Shown: positions 27,161 to 37,800 of the stretch, one piece after another | How positions within the stretch are numbered: the first letter of the stretch is position 1 | Layout of the letters: every line of letters starts with the position of its first letter | Assembly: GCF_014041995.1 (NCBI RefSeq) | Contig: NZ_CP059492.1 | Location: 2,294,001-2,358,000 of the forward strand | From: Changpingibacter yushuensis | GTDB lineage: Bacteria > Actinomycetota > Actinomycetes > Actinomycetales > Actinomycetaceae | Direction of reading: 5' to 3' | DNA: 64,000 nt | Notes under the pieces: generated by a model | Database searches by the model: none | What the model was told of the DNA's origin: nothing | What the model saw: only the letters and a program-made list of their open reading frames with translations | Position numbers and translations under genes: made by a program

Positions 27161-28942
27161 ATGTCCTTGCCTCTAGCATTATCTGCTGCGCTCCGGCGTG
27201 GCATCGTCGTATCGCTGCTCGCCAGCAGCTTCGCTGCCACCAGCGTTGTGGCAGCGGAAGCCGAGCCTGTGACGGATTCTCTCATCGGCGCCTCGAATAC
27301 CGTGTGGCGTTATTCGGACAACTACACAGATCTAGTCCAGACGATCGGCTCGGACGAATCCAGCAGGAACTTCACGTGGTACACCAAGGTGGACACCGAG
27401 CAGGTACTCCAATACGCGCCAGCTATCTCTGGCATATCGTTCCCGGCTGGGCAGACCACCACTGTGGCGGCCACCGGTGAGGAGACCACAAGTGGCGAAT
27501 ACAACCGCCGCGCCACAGTTGAGAATCTCGCAGAGAACTCAACCTACGTGTATCGAGTGGGATCAGAGGAAGGCGGCTGGTCCGATATCCACAGGATCAC
27601 TACGCGAAGCTTCACGGGAGACTATAGCTTCCTGTTCTTCGGTGATCCTCAGGTGGGAGCTTCCGGCAACCTGACCTCCGATGAGGCCGGTTGGAATGAC
27701 ACGATTGACGTGGCGTTGGAGACCTACCCTGACTCCGAACTCATCTTCTCATCAGGCGATCAGGTGAACACAGCCTCGAATGAAGCCGAATACGCCACCT
27801 ACCTCTCTCCTTCAGCGATGGCCAACCTTCCTTCGGTTCCGGTCACCGGAAACCACGACGTAGGTTCGAAAGCTTTTGAGCAGCACTACACCGTGCCAAA
27901 TCTTGACCCCGAAGCAGGAAAGATGAGTTCTTCGACCGCTTCCGGTGGGGATTACTGGTTCGAGTACAAAGATGTTCTTTACGTAGTGCTTAACTCAAAC
28001 AGCAGTGATTACGCCTCGCACATCGACTTCATGACCAACGTTGTGAAAGAACACGGCGCGGATGCCACATGGAAAGTACTCGCCTTCCACCACTCGATCT
28101 ACTCCGTCGCTTCCCATGTGTCCAGTGATCAGGTCAAGGATTTGCGCGCTACCCTTCCAGAAACCATCTCCGATCTGGGATTCGATCTTGTGCTTCAAGG
28201 GCATGACCACAGTTACACGCGTACCTACCTCATCAAGGATGGCAAGCTCGCTGACGCCTCCGAAGTTCCAGGCCAGAGCGAAGTTACCGCGGGGAAGGGT
28301 GAGGTCCTCTACATCACCGCTAACTCCGCATCTGGTTCGAAGTACTACGAGGTCAAAGATCCATCTGCTTGGTATGGCTCAGTCATCAACCAAGAGAAGG
28401 TTCGCAACTACACCAGTATCGAAGTAACCGATACATCCATCACCATCCGGACACTCCGCTCTCAGGCGTTCGGCGACAAGAAGCCCGTGAACAGCGTGGT
28501 GGACAAGGTGACCCTCAAACGTGAGGATGTCACGGCTCCAACACTAACCGTTCCGGAAAACTCCGTCATTACTGAGGGCGATTCATTCGACCCGATGTTA
28601 GGTATTTCGGCCAACGACGACGTCGACGGCGACCTCGCAGGTTCAGTCACGATCCGCGGATCGGTTGATACGACGACGCCGGACGAGTACACCTTGACCT
28701 ACCGCGTCCACGACTCAGCCGGGAACACCGCTGAGGCGGTCCGGGCAGTCGCAGTCCACGCACGCGCCGCGTCAACCACGCAACCCACCATGCCGGCCAC
28801 GGATGCCTCAAAGGTGACAGCCGACGGAAAGCTCTCCGATACCGGAGATTCCGCAACCGCAATGTTCGTGGCTGCAAGTGTGCTGCTCCTGCTGGGCGGT
28901 TCGGTGCTGATTGGCTTTAGGCATGGCCGTAAGGATGCTTAG
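27161..28942 (+). CDS. Secreted wall-anchored metallophosphatase (purple acid phosphatase-like)
   Basis: A 593-residue exported protein. An N-terminal signal peptide (cleavage near residue 32) is followed by a fibronectin-like purple-acid-phosphatase N domain. The calcineurin-type phosphoesterase domain carries all metal motifs: GDPQ (161-164), SSGDQ (198-201), GNHD (230-233), FHHS and GHDH (about 348). An Ig-like domain follows (NDDVDGDLAGSV...). The tail is a sorting signal: LSDTG (558-562), hydrophobic stretch, then RHGRKDA. LSDTG departs from LPXTG but suits actinobacterial class E-like sortases. It probably releases phosphate from organic esters at the cell surface. No sortase gene is in the window. 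Confidence 0.88.
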   Translation: MSLPLALSAALRRGIVVSLLASSFAATSVVAAEAEPVTDSLIGASNTVWRYSDNYTDLVQTIGSDESSRNFTWYTKVDTEQVLQYAPAISGISFPAGQTTTVAATGEETTSGEYNRRATVENLAENSTYVYRVGSEEGGWSDIHRITTRSFTGDYSFLFFGDPQVGASGNLTSDEAGWNDTIDVALETYPDSELIFSSGDQVNTASNEAEYATYLSPSAMANLPSVPVTGNHDVGSKAFEQHYTVPNLDPEAGKMSSSTASGGDYWFEYKDVLYVVLNSNSSDYASHIDFMTNVVKEHGADATWKVLAFHHSIYSVASHVSSDQVKDLRATLPETISDLGFDLVLQGHDHSYTRTYLIKDGKLADASEVPGQSEVTAGKGEVLYITANSASGSKYYEVKDPSAWYGSVINQEKVRNYTSIEVTDTSITIRTLRSQAFGDKKPVNSVVDKVTLKREDVTAPTLTVPENSVITEGDSFDPMLGISANDDVDGDLAGSVTIRGSVDTTTPDEYTLTYRVHDSAGNTAEAVRAVAVHARAASTTQPTMPATDASKVTADGKLSDTGDSATAMFVAASVLLLLGGSVLIGFRHGRKDA

Positions 28943-29029
28943 GCCCACGATTTAGCGCCATCGCGCAGCATTGCCGTTACGATGCCCCCGGCACCACTGC
29001 CGAGGCACCGTACCGAGAAGGGATACTCC

Positions 29030-29734
29030 ATGCGTCGCATACTCGCCGTGGCAGGCAGCCTTTTTCTGGTCCTGTTGTTGGGGGCATGCTCAGCCGAGCC
29101 AGAATCTGCCGGGTCCAACTCGCCCGGGCAGCATTCTATTCAGTCGAACTCGACCGATGGCTCAGCGAACCGTAGTCCTGCCAGCATCACAGAACCACAG
29201 AACTCCGCTGACAACTCCGAATCGGCGGCTACCTCCACACCCCAGGCAGCGCAATACTCTCCCGGTTCAGTAATAACGTCCGACCTGCCGAGCGATGCGA
29301 ACGTGAGTGGGTGGAGTATCGGCGTCGTCGCTCAGAATGGATCCGAGGCGGACGCTGTGGTTCAGGCGCTTCAGACCTTTGCGCGTTCTCACAACAGCAC
29401 TGTGACCATAATGGATGCGCAGTCATCTATCGATGATACTGAGTCAGGGATCTTCAACGTCATCGTGGGAGTGGGTCCGGAAGTGGCGGGAGAGTTCGAT
29501 TTGGCCTCAGCGGCCAGGTTGGATCAGGACTACCTTATGCTCGGCACGCAACTGGCTGAGCCAACCAACAATGTAACGGCAGTTGTATGGCCCGGCGCCC
29601 AAGACCGCGTAGTATTCGCCGATCAGCTTCCCACCTTCACAAACGCTGCCCGCTACGCAGAACAAGCTGTGGAAACCGGAATGGCAGCCGTATCGACAGG
29701 AGCAACCGGCTTCGTGTACTCGCTTGAGGGGTAA
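29030..29734 (+). CDS. Putative lipoprotein of unknown function
   Basis: A 234-residue protein with a lipoprotein signal (MRRILAVAGSLFLVLLLGAC, lipid-modified C20), a long Ser/Asn/Thr-rich tether (about 21-85) and a small globular domain (90-234). AGAAGGGA precedes ATG 29030. The domain looks like one lobe of a periplasmic-binding-type fold (WSIGVVAQNGSEADAVVQAL; VIVGVGPEVAGEF), but I do not recognise the family. It follows the metallophosphatase gene on the same strand. Confidence 0.7.
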   Translation: MRRILAVAGSLFLVLLLGACSAEPESAGSNSPGQHSIQSNSTDGSANRSPASITEPQNSADNSESAATSTPQAAQYSPGSVITSDLPSDANVSGWSIGVVAQNGSEADAVVQALQTFARSHNSTVTIMDAQSSIDDTESGIFNVIVGVGPEVAGEFDLASAARLDQDYLMLGTQLAEPTNNVTAVVWPGAQDRVVFADQLPTFTNAARYAEQAVETGMAAVSTGATGFVYSLEG

Positions 29735-30017
29735 GCAAAAGCCAAGCATGGGTACAATCGCACGAAACTGACACTCCACGTATCCTGCTCACCCACGCGC
29801 GAAACCGAAGGCGGGGCGGGAAATGACGACGTATCCATCAGTTCTTAAGAGATTCCACTTCTCCCACTATCGCATTATGGCTGATCATCAAGCCCATTCT
29901 TCTGGGAGGCTCGCGCTACGAGGCCGTCAGGAACACGTATTTGAGATGTTACGATCGAATCAGAGTGCAGTTCAAGGACGATACCTCGTATCCACTATGA
30001 GTTCTGGAGGTTCCGCC

Positions 30018-30602
30018 ATGAAAGTTGGAAGAAAGATAGCAATAGGCGCTGCGTCCTTATTCTTGACAGCAGCTCTCAGTGGCGGGCCGGCGTTCGCCTC
30101 CGACAATGAGACGTCCGACGTCGCTTCCGGTAGCGGATCCGTTGGTGTTATCTATGGCGGCACAACCCAGTCAATAGATCCAACTCGATTTGACTATGTT
30201 CCCGCCGCGGGCAGCCCACAGGCAGGAATGATTCAACCCCTCAATGCATCGGGAACTCAGTCTATTGGCCGATTTACCATCTCGGTTGGTGGAGTCCCAA
30301 TTGGTATTCCTCGTATCCTGCTCACCCATGAGATCAATGGATCAGGGCTCCGAGTGACCAGCGAAAAGGTCTACTTTGCGTCAACAAGCACCTCAGTGTG
30401 TAACTATCAGGTTGTCTATCAGAACCGCAGCGGCTCGAAGATCTACAGTTCAAGCTACTCAAGCACATACAAAGGTTGTAGCTCGGCCAAGTTGATGTAC
30501 AACTCTGCCGCTCCCTTTACAGCACGAGCAGGGGTACAGTGTGCTCGGCTCTTCTCAAACGGTGTCTATCTTGGTGAACAGTGCCATAGCATTCACCAAT
30601 AA
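30018..30602 (+). CDS. Secreted protein of unknown function
   Basis: A 194-residue protein with a clear signal peptide (cleavage after GPAFA, about residue 28). ATG 30018 has GGAGG seven bases upstream; the frame is open to 29823 but without a start signal. The mature part contains four cysteines (in SVCNYQ, KGCSSA, VQCARL, EQCHSI), suggesting two disulphides, and a Ser/Tyr-rich beta-like stretch. No homology recognised. Local codon use looks more A/T-rich than in neighbouring genes. The 283 bp upstream (29735-30017) hold nothing recognisable. Confidence 0.65.
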   Translation: MKVGRKIAIGAASLFLTAALSGGPAFASDNETSDVASGSGSVGVIYGGTTQSIDPTRFDYVPAAGSPQAGMIQPLNASGTQSIGRFTISVGGVPIGIPRILLTHEINGSGLRVTSEKVYFASTSTSVCNYQVVYQNRSGSKIYSSSYSSTYKGCSSAKLMYNSAAPFTARAGVQCARLFSNGVYLGEQCHSIHQ

Positions 30603-30626
30603 CACGAGATAGTGAGTTGATCGAAC

Positions 30627-30977
30627 ATGTTGAGGAAACAGGCGAACTTGGCAGATATCATTAGCCGAACGATGGCTGCAATTGAGAGGATTACGCTAGT
30701 CGTCTTTCTTGGAATGTTGATTGGCTCAATAAACTCCCTCTCCAACGCCAACAGTTTTCTCAGCAGTCTCCCACCAAGCGAAGAGACATCGGCATTCATT
30801 CTGAACTATACGAACCGTTCAACAACACTCCTTGTGACTGCCATCGGTGCTTTCGTCGTGCTTCTGGTGGCTCACTATGTGAAAGAGCAGATCACAACAA
30901 TCTGCGAAGACGATCAGTACCGTAGCTCTGCCTTAGGCAGAGACGGGTTGAGCGAGCCAGTATCGCATAACAAGTAG
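30627..30977 (+). CDS. Small membrane protein of unknown function
   Basis: A 116-residue protein with two predicted membrane helices (about 22-40 and 71-86) separated by an extracytoplasmic Ser/Asn-rich loop, and a charged C-terminal tail. It starts 25 nt after the secreted protein gene, so the two are probably co-transcribed. The start codon has only weak AACATG context. Not recognised. Confidence 0.55.
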   Translation: MLRKQANLADIISRTMAAIERITLVVFLGMLIGSINSLSNANSFLSSLPPSEETSAFILNYTNRSTTLLVTAIGAFVVLLVAHYVKEQITTICEDDQYRSSALGRDGLSEPVSHNK

Positions 30978-31112
30978 CACTTGACTGATCATCTATAACC
31001 GCTGCTTGCTCGAAGGCGCGCATATGAGAATGTCATAGGCGCATTCCTTAGGTTCCTGAAGTACACTCCGGCGAACTCAGGAGTGACGCTTGGTGTAGAG
31101 GCCCAACACGCT

Positions 31113-31155
31113 GTGAGGGGATGCTCGGGACGGATTGTCCCGAGCATCCCCTCAC
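31113..31155. terminator. 19-bp perfect bidirectional terminator
   Basis: Arms 31113-31131 and 31137-31155 pair perfectly with a 5-nt loop, between the plus-strand membrane protein gene and the minus-strand GH43 gene. It is the only structure in the 30978-31228 gap. Confidence 0.9.
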
Positions 31156-31228
31156 TTATTGGTTGCCACGGCGCATCACACTAGGCGTATCAGCTACGTA
31201 GAACCTGTGTTACTGGCATACATGGGAG

Positions 31229-34200
31229 TTACTTGCGGTAGGCGGCTAACGTGTCACTACCAGAACCAAACCAGTCACCAGCAACAAGCTGATCAGAAGA
31301 ACGCCCAAACACAAAGCCTGGACGAGACCCACCAGCCAACCGATCATTCACAAACACACGCGTCCCACGAACAACCGAAACCGAATCAGCCCCATCACCA
31401 TCAAAATCACCCACAACCGCACGATCCGACACCCGACCAAACGTAAACACCACATCAGCAGACCCACCACAAGCAACCTGCTTCACCAAGAACCGCGACC
31501 CACGCTGCACACCCAGGCCTGCAACACCATCACCATCCCAATCACCGGCAAGCGGAGTATCAGACGCCTTGCCGTAGGCCACACTCAGATCAGCAGACCC
31601 ACCACGCACACGACCATCCACGCTGAAGCGCACATAGAACCTGTTCGACGAGGCAGCCTTGACCGCCACATCATCAGACCCATCCCCATTAAAGTCACCC
31701 ACAACAGGGATGCTGCCCGCCGGACCATACACAATCGAATAACTGGACGCACCCGACCGGTTCGCATCCAAGAACGTATACGTGCGACCAGTACGAAGAA
31801 CCAGAGTATCTACCCCATCCCCATCAAAATCACCCGACAACACCTCATCAGCAGAGGCAATCTTCGCGGCAAACTCCGTCACAGTCCGAACCAACGAATC
31901 CTGGAAAAACACATTCACACCCACAGAACCATCCACCACAGGAACCACACCAGACGGCCCAGCAGTCGGTTCCGTCGTCGGCTCAATTGTTGGTTCCGTC
32001 GTCGGCGTCGGCTCAATTGTTGGTTCCGTCGTCGGCGTCGGCTCAGGCTCACCCGACAACACGTGCCATTCCCAAATTCCCGGAGATCCTCCGGCCTCCT
32101 GAGAACCCCATGACTGCATCACCATGCGCAGCGCGGTGGTCTTCACTGCCTCAAATTCAACAGTGTTGAACTCATCCCGAACTCGGCCGTAGTCGCCCGA
32201 AGTGAGTTTCACATCCTTCCAATCATTACCGTCGAGGTACTGCAACACCCACGATTTGGGAGGAATCATTCCCGCATTGTCAGAGTCTTGGGAATCGGCA
32301 AACCACCAGATCCCCACAGTTCCCACCGAGACCTCGAAGTCCCACGTGAGCTGAGCAGTTATCTCACCGACCTTCGGCCACGTACCCCATTCAGCTCCTC
32401 GGCCGGAGTCGCTAAGTACCAACGGCTCAAGCGTGCCGTCATTGAGTCCGGTCACGCTGTTCCACCCAGCCGTGTAGGAAGCCGAGGCAGTCGCAAGCGG
32501 CGCGATGTTTCCACTGAGCTCGGCGGTTGGGTCTAGAGGTACCGCCACGCTACCTGTTGCTGCATTCCCGGCTTTGTCCGTGACGCTGAAGTAGAGCGTG
32601 TTGGGTAGCCCGTCCGGTGGCAAGATTGGTTCGTTCAATGAACCGGATACCCATGCACCCGCGCCAAACCTGTACCTGAAACTGCTGATCCCGGATAATG
32701 CATCAGTTGCCTCAACGATTACTGACCGATCCTGCAGGTCAGTTGTAACCACGGGAGCTGTTGAGTCGATCTTGAACGTACGAGTCACCATCTCACTCTC
32801 GTTGCCTGCCTTGTCTGCGGCTTTTCCTGAGACGGTGTGTTCACCCTCTGTGTCGACGGCGATCTCCACCTTTCGCACGTTGCTCTCAGTAGTCCACGCA
32901 CCCTCGTCCAGCTTCGCGGAGATAGTAAGGCCGTAATCGGCGTCGTCGTCGCCGCGGACTTGCGCCGTCACGCTAGAGGAATACCAATCATCTGCGCCGT
33001 GCGAACCCACCAGAGCGATGTTTGCCACGGGTGCACTAGTATCTTCGCTAGGTTCTGTGGAGCCGTTCGTAGAGACAACCACCGGAAGATGTACATACTC
33101 GGAGGCATATCCAAGCACACGACCTTCTACGGTAAACTCGCCGGCCTGGGCATAGCTGGCGGGATCGACGCTCCGCCAATTAACCGGTGCCCACACGGAA
33201 CCAGAGGCAGACGTCAGCCGTACTGCAGCTGGTAGCGCTGGCGCCACACCTATGGACGTTGACACTTGGGTAAGTGCAGGAACCGCATCGTCTACTGCAT
33301 ATACTTCCCATTCAGATATAGAAACAGAATGGTAGTAAGCTCCCTCTGCCCTTCCCTCAAGGGTCATCCGCAGGGCACTTGCAACCACAGGTTCTGCTAG
33401 GTCCACATGTAACCATGTGTTGGTGTTAGTGGGCGTCGTCTTTGTGGCGACGTCGTGCCAGTTTCCATCAGTCCCCAGGTATTGGAGGCCCCATGACTCC
33501 GGCGGCCTAATCCAGTTCGAATCCTGATGGAACATCAGTCCCATGGAGTCGATAGCTACCGGTTCATCCCACTCATACATGACCCAGTCACGTGCCACCG
33601 TGTTGGTTGTACCGCGGTAATTGCCCCACTGATCCGGCGGAAGCAACGCGGCAGGCGCCCGCCCGTCATTCAGGGCAGCCAACCGCATCGGAGGTTGTTC
33701 CGTGAATGAGGCCGAAACCGATGCTTCCGGCGCCACATTGTTCGTCAGCCGCCACGCCGGGTCGTCAGCCCGGGTCGGGGTCACAGGCAGAATCTTGGAT
33801 CCGTCCCACTCCACCTTGTCAATCGCAACCGATCTGCGGAAATGCCCACCACCTTCGGCATCTTTCGTTTGATAGCTGACGTACCATTCGCCGTCAAACT
33901 CAACAAGAGCAGGGTGCATCGTAGTGGCCGACGTTCCGCCAACAATTACTCCCTGATACTGCCACGGCCCCTTTGGTGAACTCGAAGTCGCATAAGCGAT
34001 ACACGCTTGGTAATTCGATGGAGTGCAGTCGGATCCACCACTCTTCCAGTCATAGAGAAGGTAGTAGAGGCCATCCTTCTTCGTCACCCATGGTGCCTCA
34101 AAGAAGTTCGTCAGCCCTGTCATCTGCTGGATATCGCCCTTTAACGTCACCATGTCCTGCTCGAGTTCCACCACTCGTGCTGTGTACCACGAGCCCCAAT

Positions 34201-34816
34201 ACAGATATACCGTGCCGTCGTCGTCGATCATCACGTGAGGATCGATGACTTCTTGGCCACTCGTAGACGTACCGAACACATCTCTCCACGTCACAAGAGG
34301 TTCCCCGATGGCGTCGCTCCACGGACCCACAGGATTATCAGAGACTGCAACGCCAATAGACATACGGTTTGGCAATGAGGCATCTTTGTTCTCGATCGGA
34401 ACGTACCAGTAGTAGCGCCCGTCGATCCCCTTGACGGTTTGGCCAGCATAAGCGGCATTGCCGGTAGCCCAATCAAATACTTCGCCGGGATTGAGGTTGC
34501 CTTCCCAGACCTCCCATTTGCCTCCCGCGACGGCGTCGGTGGCAAGAACGGCATATTCGGACATATCGAAACCGCCGTAGGTTGGGCTGGCTCCATCTTG
34601 ACCGGCATACACGTAGAGCTTTCCATCATCCGCCAGCATCGCCGCATCAGCTGTATACAGCGAACCATCGCGGATAATCGGGTTTCCATCGGACGTGATC
34701 GTGCGGGTGGGAGCCGGTGGCTCATCGGCACTGGCCGCGAGCGCACCTCCCATAGGAATCAAGCCCGCCACCGCACACGCCATTGCGGTCAGTGCCGCAA
34801 GGCTTCTTCTTTTCAT
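31229..34816 (-). CDS. Secreted multidomain GH43 glycosidase (HypAA-like alpha-L-arabinofuranosidase candidate)
   Basis: A 1195-residue exported enzyme. Signal peptide 1-30; five-bladed GH43 domain about 40-350 with the catalytic triad visible as D57 (YTADAAM), D192 (VIDPHVM) and E240 (FFEAPWV). Then come an F5/8-type C (discoidin-like) domain (360-510), a Big_4-type Ig domain (525-590), further Ig-like repeats (600-760), a second F5/8C domain (775-915) and a Thr/Glu/Pro linker. A C-terminal FG-GAP-like module with repeated GDFDGDG loops (960-1195) ends the protein. GH43 covers arabinofuranosidases, arabinanases and xylosidases. The neighbours (GH121-like, GH127, ABC genes) match the B. longum hypAA context, so alpha-L-arabinofuranosidase action on extensin-type glycans is inferred. 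Confidence 0.85.
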   Translation of the reverse strand: MKRRSLAALTAMACAVAGLIPMGGALAASADEPPAPTRTITSDGNPIIRDGSLYTADAAMLADDGKLYVYAGQDGASPTYGGFDMSEYAVLATDAVAGGKWEVWEGNLNPGEVFDWATGNAAYAGQTVKGIDGRYYWYVPIENKDASLPNRMSIGVAVSDNPVGPWSDAIGEPLVTWRDVFGTSTSGQEVIDPHVMIDDDGTVYLYWGSWYTARVVELEQDMVTLKGDIQQMTGLTNFFEAPWVTKKDGLYYLLYDWKSGGSDCTPSNYQACIAYATSSSPKGPWQYQGVIVGGTSATTMHPALVEFDGEWYVSYQTKDAEGGGHFRRSVAIDKVEWDGSKILPVTPTRADDPAWRLTNNVAPEASVSASFTEQPPMRLAALNDGRAPAALLPPDQWGNYRGTTNTVARDWVMYEWDEPVAIDSMGLMFHQDSNWIRPPESWGLQYLGTDGNWHDVATKTTPTNTNTWLHVDLAEPVVASALRMTLEGRAEGAYYHSVSISEWEVYAVDDAVPALTQVSTSIGVAPALPAAVRLTSASGSVWAPVNWRSVDPASYAQAGEFTVEGRVLGYASEYVHLPVVVSTNGSTEPSEDTSAPVANIALVGSHGADDWYSSSVTAQVRGDDDADYGLTISAKLDEGAWTTESNVRKVEIAVDTEGEHTVSGKAADKAGNESEMVTRTFKIDSTAPVVTTDLQDRSVIVEATDALSGISSFRYRFGAGAWVSGSLNEPILPPDGLPNTLYFSVTDKAGNAATGSVAVPLDPTAELSGNIAPLATASASYTAGWNSVTGLNDGTLEPLVLSDSGRGAEWGTWPKVGEITAQLTWDFEVSVGTVGIWWFADSQDSDNAGMIPPKSWVLQYLDGNDWKDVKLTSGDYGRVRDEFNTVEFEAVKTTALRMVMQSWGSQEAGGSPGIWEWHVLSGEPEPTPTTEPTIEPTPTTEPTIEPTTEPTAGPSGVVPVVDGSVGVNVFFQDSLVRTVTEFAAKIASADEVLSGDFDGDGVDTLVLRTGRTYTFLDANRSGASSYSIVYGPAGSIPVVGDFNGDGSDDVAVKAASSNRFYVRFSVDGRVRGGSADLSVAYGKASDTPLAGDWDGDGVAGLGVQRGSRFLVKQVACGGSADVVFTFGRVSDRAVVGDFDGDGADSVSVVRGTRVFVNDRLAGGSRPGFVFGRSSDQLVAGDWFGSGSDTLAAYRK
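31980..32039. repeat. 30-bp tandem repeat encoding the TEPT linker
   Basis: Two perfect 30-bp copies (31980-32009 and 32010-32039) with partial units on both sides, inside the GH43 gene. They encode the repeated TEPTIEPTPT linker before the FG-GAP module. In-frame repeat units of this kind let linker length vary between strains. Confidence 0.85.
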
Positions 34817-34844
34817 TGTGTTCTCTCAGTTCTCCTAGATGCAG

Positions 34845-34880
34845 TTTGGGGGCACGACGGCGATGTCGTGCCCCCAAACC
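34845..34880 (-). terminator. Stem-loop between the GH121-like and GH43 genes
   Basis: A 15-bp perfect stem (34845-34859 with 34866-34880) and 6-nt loop, four nt past the GH121-like stop codon and upstream of the GH43 start. Probably a partial or full terminator of the upstream gene. Confidence 0.8.
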
Positions 34881-34883
34881 CTG

Positions 34884-37800
34884 TTACTTGCGGAATGCAG
34901 CGAATGTGTCAGTTCCGGTTCCGAACCAATCACCGGCAACGCGAAGGTCGCCCGCACGCCCGTAAACCTGCGTGGTATCAGCGGATCCACCACTCAGCGT
35001 GTTCTTGACGTACACAGTGGTACCGCGGATGACAGCGATGGAGTCACCGTGGGCCCCATCGAAGTCGCCCACAACTGCTGTATCAGTCGCACGTCCATAG
35101 ACGAACGATCGGTCTGCTTGACCACCCTTGAGTTCATCGCGGAGATAGAACTTGTTTCCGCGCTTGACCCCAATGGTGTCCGTACCATCTCCATCCCAAT
35201 CACCTGCCACGGGCACGTCACTTGATCGTCCGTACGTCACCGTTGTGTCAGACTGACCACCTGTCAGTTTTCCGTCGTGGTTGAACTTCACATGGAAGGT
35301 GGCCGATCCAGGGTTTCGCACCGCTATATCGTCACGTCCGTCGCCATCGAAGTCACCAACAACAGGAGAACTCAGGGACTTTCCGTAGATGATCGAATAG
35401 GTCTGTGATTCACTCCGGTTGCTCGCGAAGAACGTGTATGTACGTCCATTCCGAGCCACGAGCGTATCCACACCGTCTCCATCGAAGTCCCCGGCAAGGA
35501 TCTGGTCAGCTTGAGCGACTCTCATACCAGTCCGCGCAATCCCCTGAACGATCGAGTCCTGGAAGAACACGTTTGCCGTGCGATCCACCACGGGTGTTTG
35601 GTCCACGGGGTCTGTCGGATCGACTGGTTTCGCCTTCTTCAACGTGATCGTGTAGGTCTGGGTCTTTCCGCTCTGAGAAGTCACAACGATGGTTACTACC
35701 GATTCCTTGACGGTAACGCCCACGCTGGCTTCAGGGGAGTTCGCAACAGCGACCACGTCCTCCGATGTCACAGACTTTGGATCTGGGACCTCGACCGAAA
35801 GAGCCTCCGTAGCCAGATTCACTACTGTGCCAGCCACCGTGACCGACGCCAGTGACGCATCATTGCTGGGTTCTTCAGGAACTACAACGTTGATGCCAGC
35901 CTTCAGCAGTGATGAACCAGAACTGGCTTGAACCGTATACTCACCTGCCGCTATCGAGCTTGGAAGCTGCACTTGAGCACTTCCAGCACCGTCCGCTTCG
36001 ACTTTGATCGTTCCCAAATCGAAGGCGCCCGGCTGGAGGGTCAGTTCGTAGGTACTATCTGGCACGGCATGTGCGATGGAAACCTGGAACGAATCACTAG
36101 GTGCGAGATTGGCAGCAGGTACGGAGATTGTTGGATTGACGTTTGGACCGTAAACCTCCCATTCGATGATGCCTACGTAACCGCTGCTCGACTTTGTCAA
36201 CACGGCCCGCAGCGCAGTGGTAGTAACCGGGTCATGAGTGACCTCCACGTATTCATCCTCAGAAGTTGGGTAGCCTGAAACATTCGGCACCTCAGCCCAG
36301 TCCCCTGATGAATCGAGGTACTCAAGCTTCCAACTGGCGGGAAGATCCATACCGCCGCCATCGTCGAAGAACTGAATCCTCGTGGTATCGACCGTTTGAG
36401 GTTGGTCCCACGTCAGCTGAGCAGTTTGTGTATCTCCACTCAATCCCCACGTTCCCCACGCACCTGTTTGTCCTCCGCTGGTCAGATCGCGCAAGTCGTT
36501 CAAACCGGCGGCGGAGTTCCACGTAGTGACAGCAGAGACGGTAGGTTCAGCGTCGGGAGCGACATTCTTACGCCATCCATCTGGAGCCACGCCAACATCG
36601 AGTGATGTCACATCACTCGTATTGCCCGCCTTATCCGATGCACGGAAGTACACGGTGCCAGCCTGATCCACCACAAACTGCTTCTCGTAGGCCTCCCAGT
36701 CTCCACCCTCGCCGATGCGGTATTCCACTGTGTCAACCCCGGACGCTGAATCCGTGGCCGAGATGCTCATATACCGCGTCGTCTCATTGAAGCTTGGCGC
36801 CACGACGGGAGCCGCCGAATCGATTGAGACTGTCAGGACTGCGTCCTTGGATGTACGCCCATCGGCAGCAGTGGCCCGTGCGCGTACTTCATTCTGCCCT
36901 TGCGCAGAAATCGTCACAGGGCCGGCATAGTCCTGCCACACACCGCCAACTTGAATTTGGACGTGAAGATCTGCACCTTCTGGATCAGATGCCGTTGCTG
37001 AGACGTCGACGCTCGAGCCGTACCATCCGGATTCTCCCGGGTCTGACGACGCCGAAAGATCCACCACTGGTTCCGCAGTGCCCACCACAGTCACGGTGCC
37101 AGAAGCACGTTTGTCAGTACCGGCAATTGAACCGAGCACTTCAAACTCCCCGGCATTCGCCCACGAAGCGGCGTCGATGGCATCCCACTCCACCGCAACA
37201 GTCTCACGGGAACCGTCGTTGTAGAGCACATTCACAGACTGAGGCATTGCCGGAGCCACGCCGACCTTCGTCGTCACTGCAGTTGGGTCAATAACATTCA
37301 CCTGAACGGCATCAGTTGCGCGAACCCACACCGTGGCCTTCGCAAGGATTGACGTGCCCGCTACAGAGCCGTACACATCGAAGTTGCCTTCTCGTTCGAG
37401 ATCGTTAGCATTGATCTCCTGCCAGCTGACCTGCCTGCTTACCAACGAGCCATCCGAATAAGTGACCTCCACGGTGTTCGGTAGGGCCGGTTCAGTCCCG
37501 ATGCTCGTACGAACGTTCGTCGATTGAACCGAAACTGGCTCTTGTGCGTACGCTTCCCATTCGACGATTCCGGGATAGCCATCGTTGTGCTTCGTGATTG
37601 CCACTCGCAAAGAGGTGGTACTCACGGCGTCAAAGGTCGCGTGATTGAGTTGTCCATGAACATTCGGGTACGCGCTTGCGTTGCCGACGTCTTTCCACTG
37701 ACCAGACGAGTCTAGGTATTCGATCTTCCAGCTTGCCGGAGTCCTCACTCCGCCGCCATCGTCGTGGAACAGAATTGCGGTTTCGTCAATTCGTTGCTCC

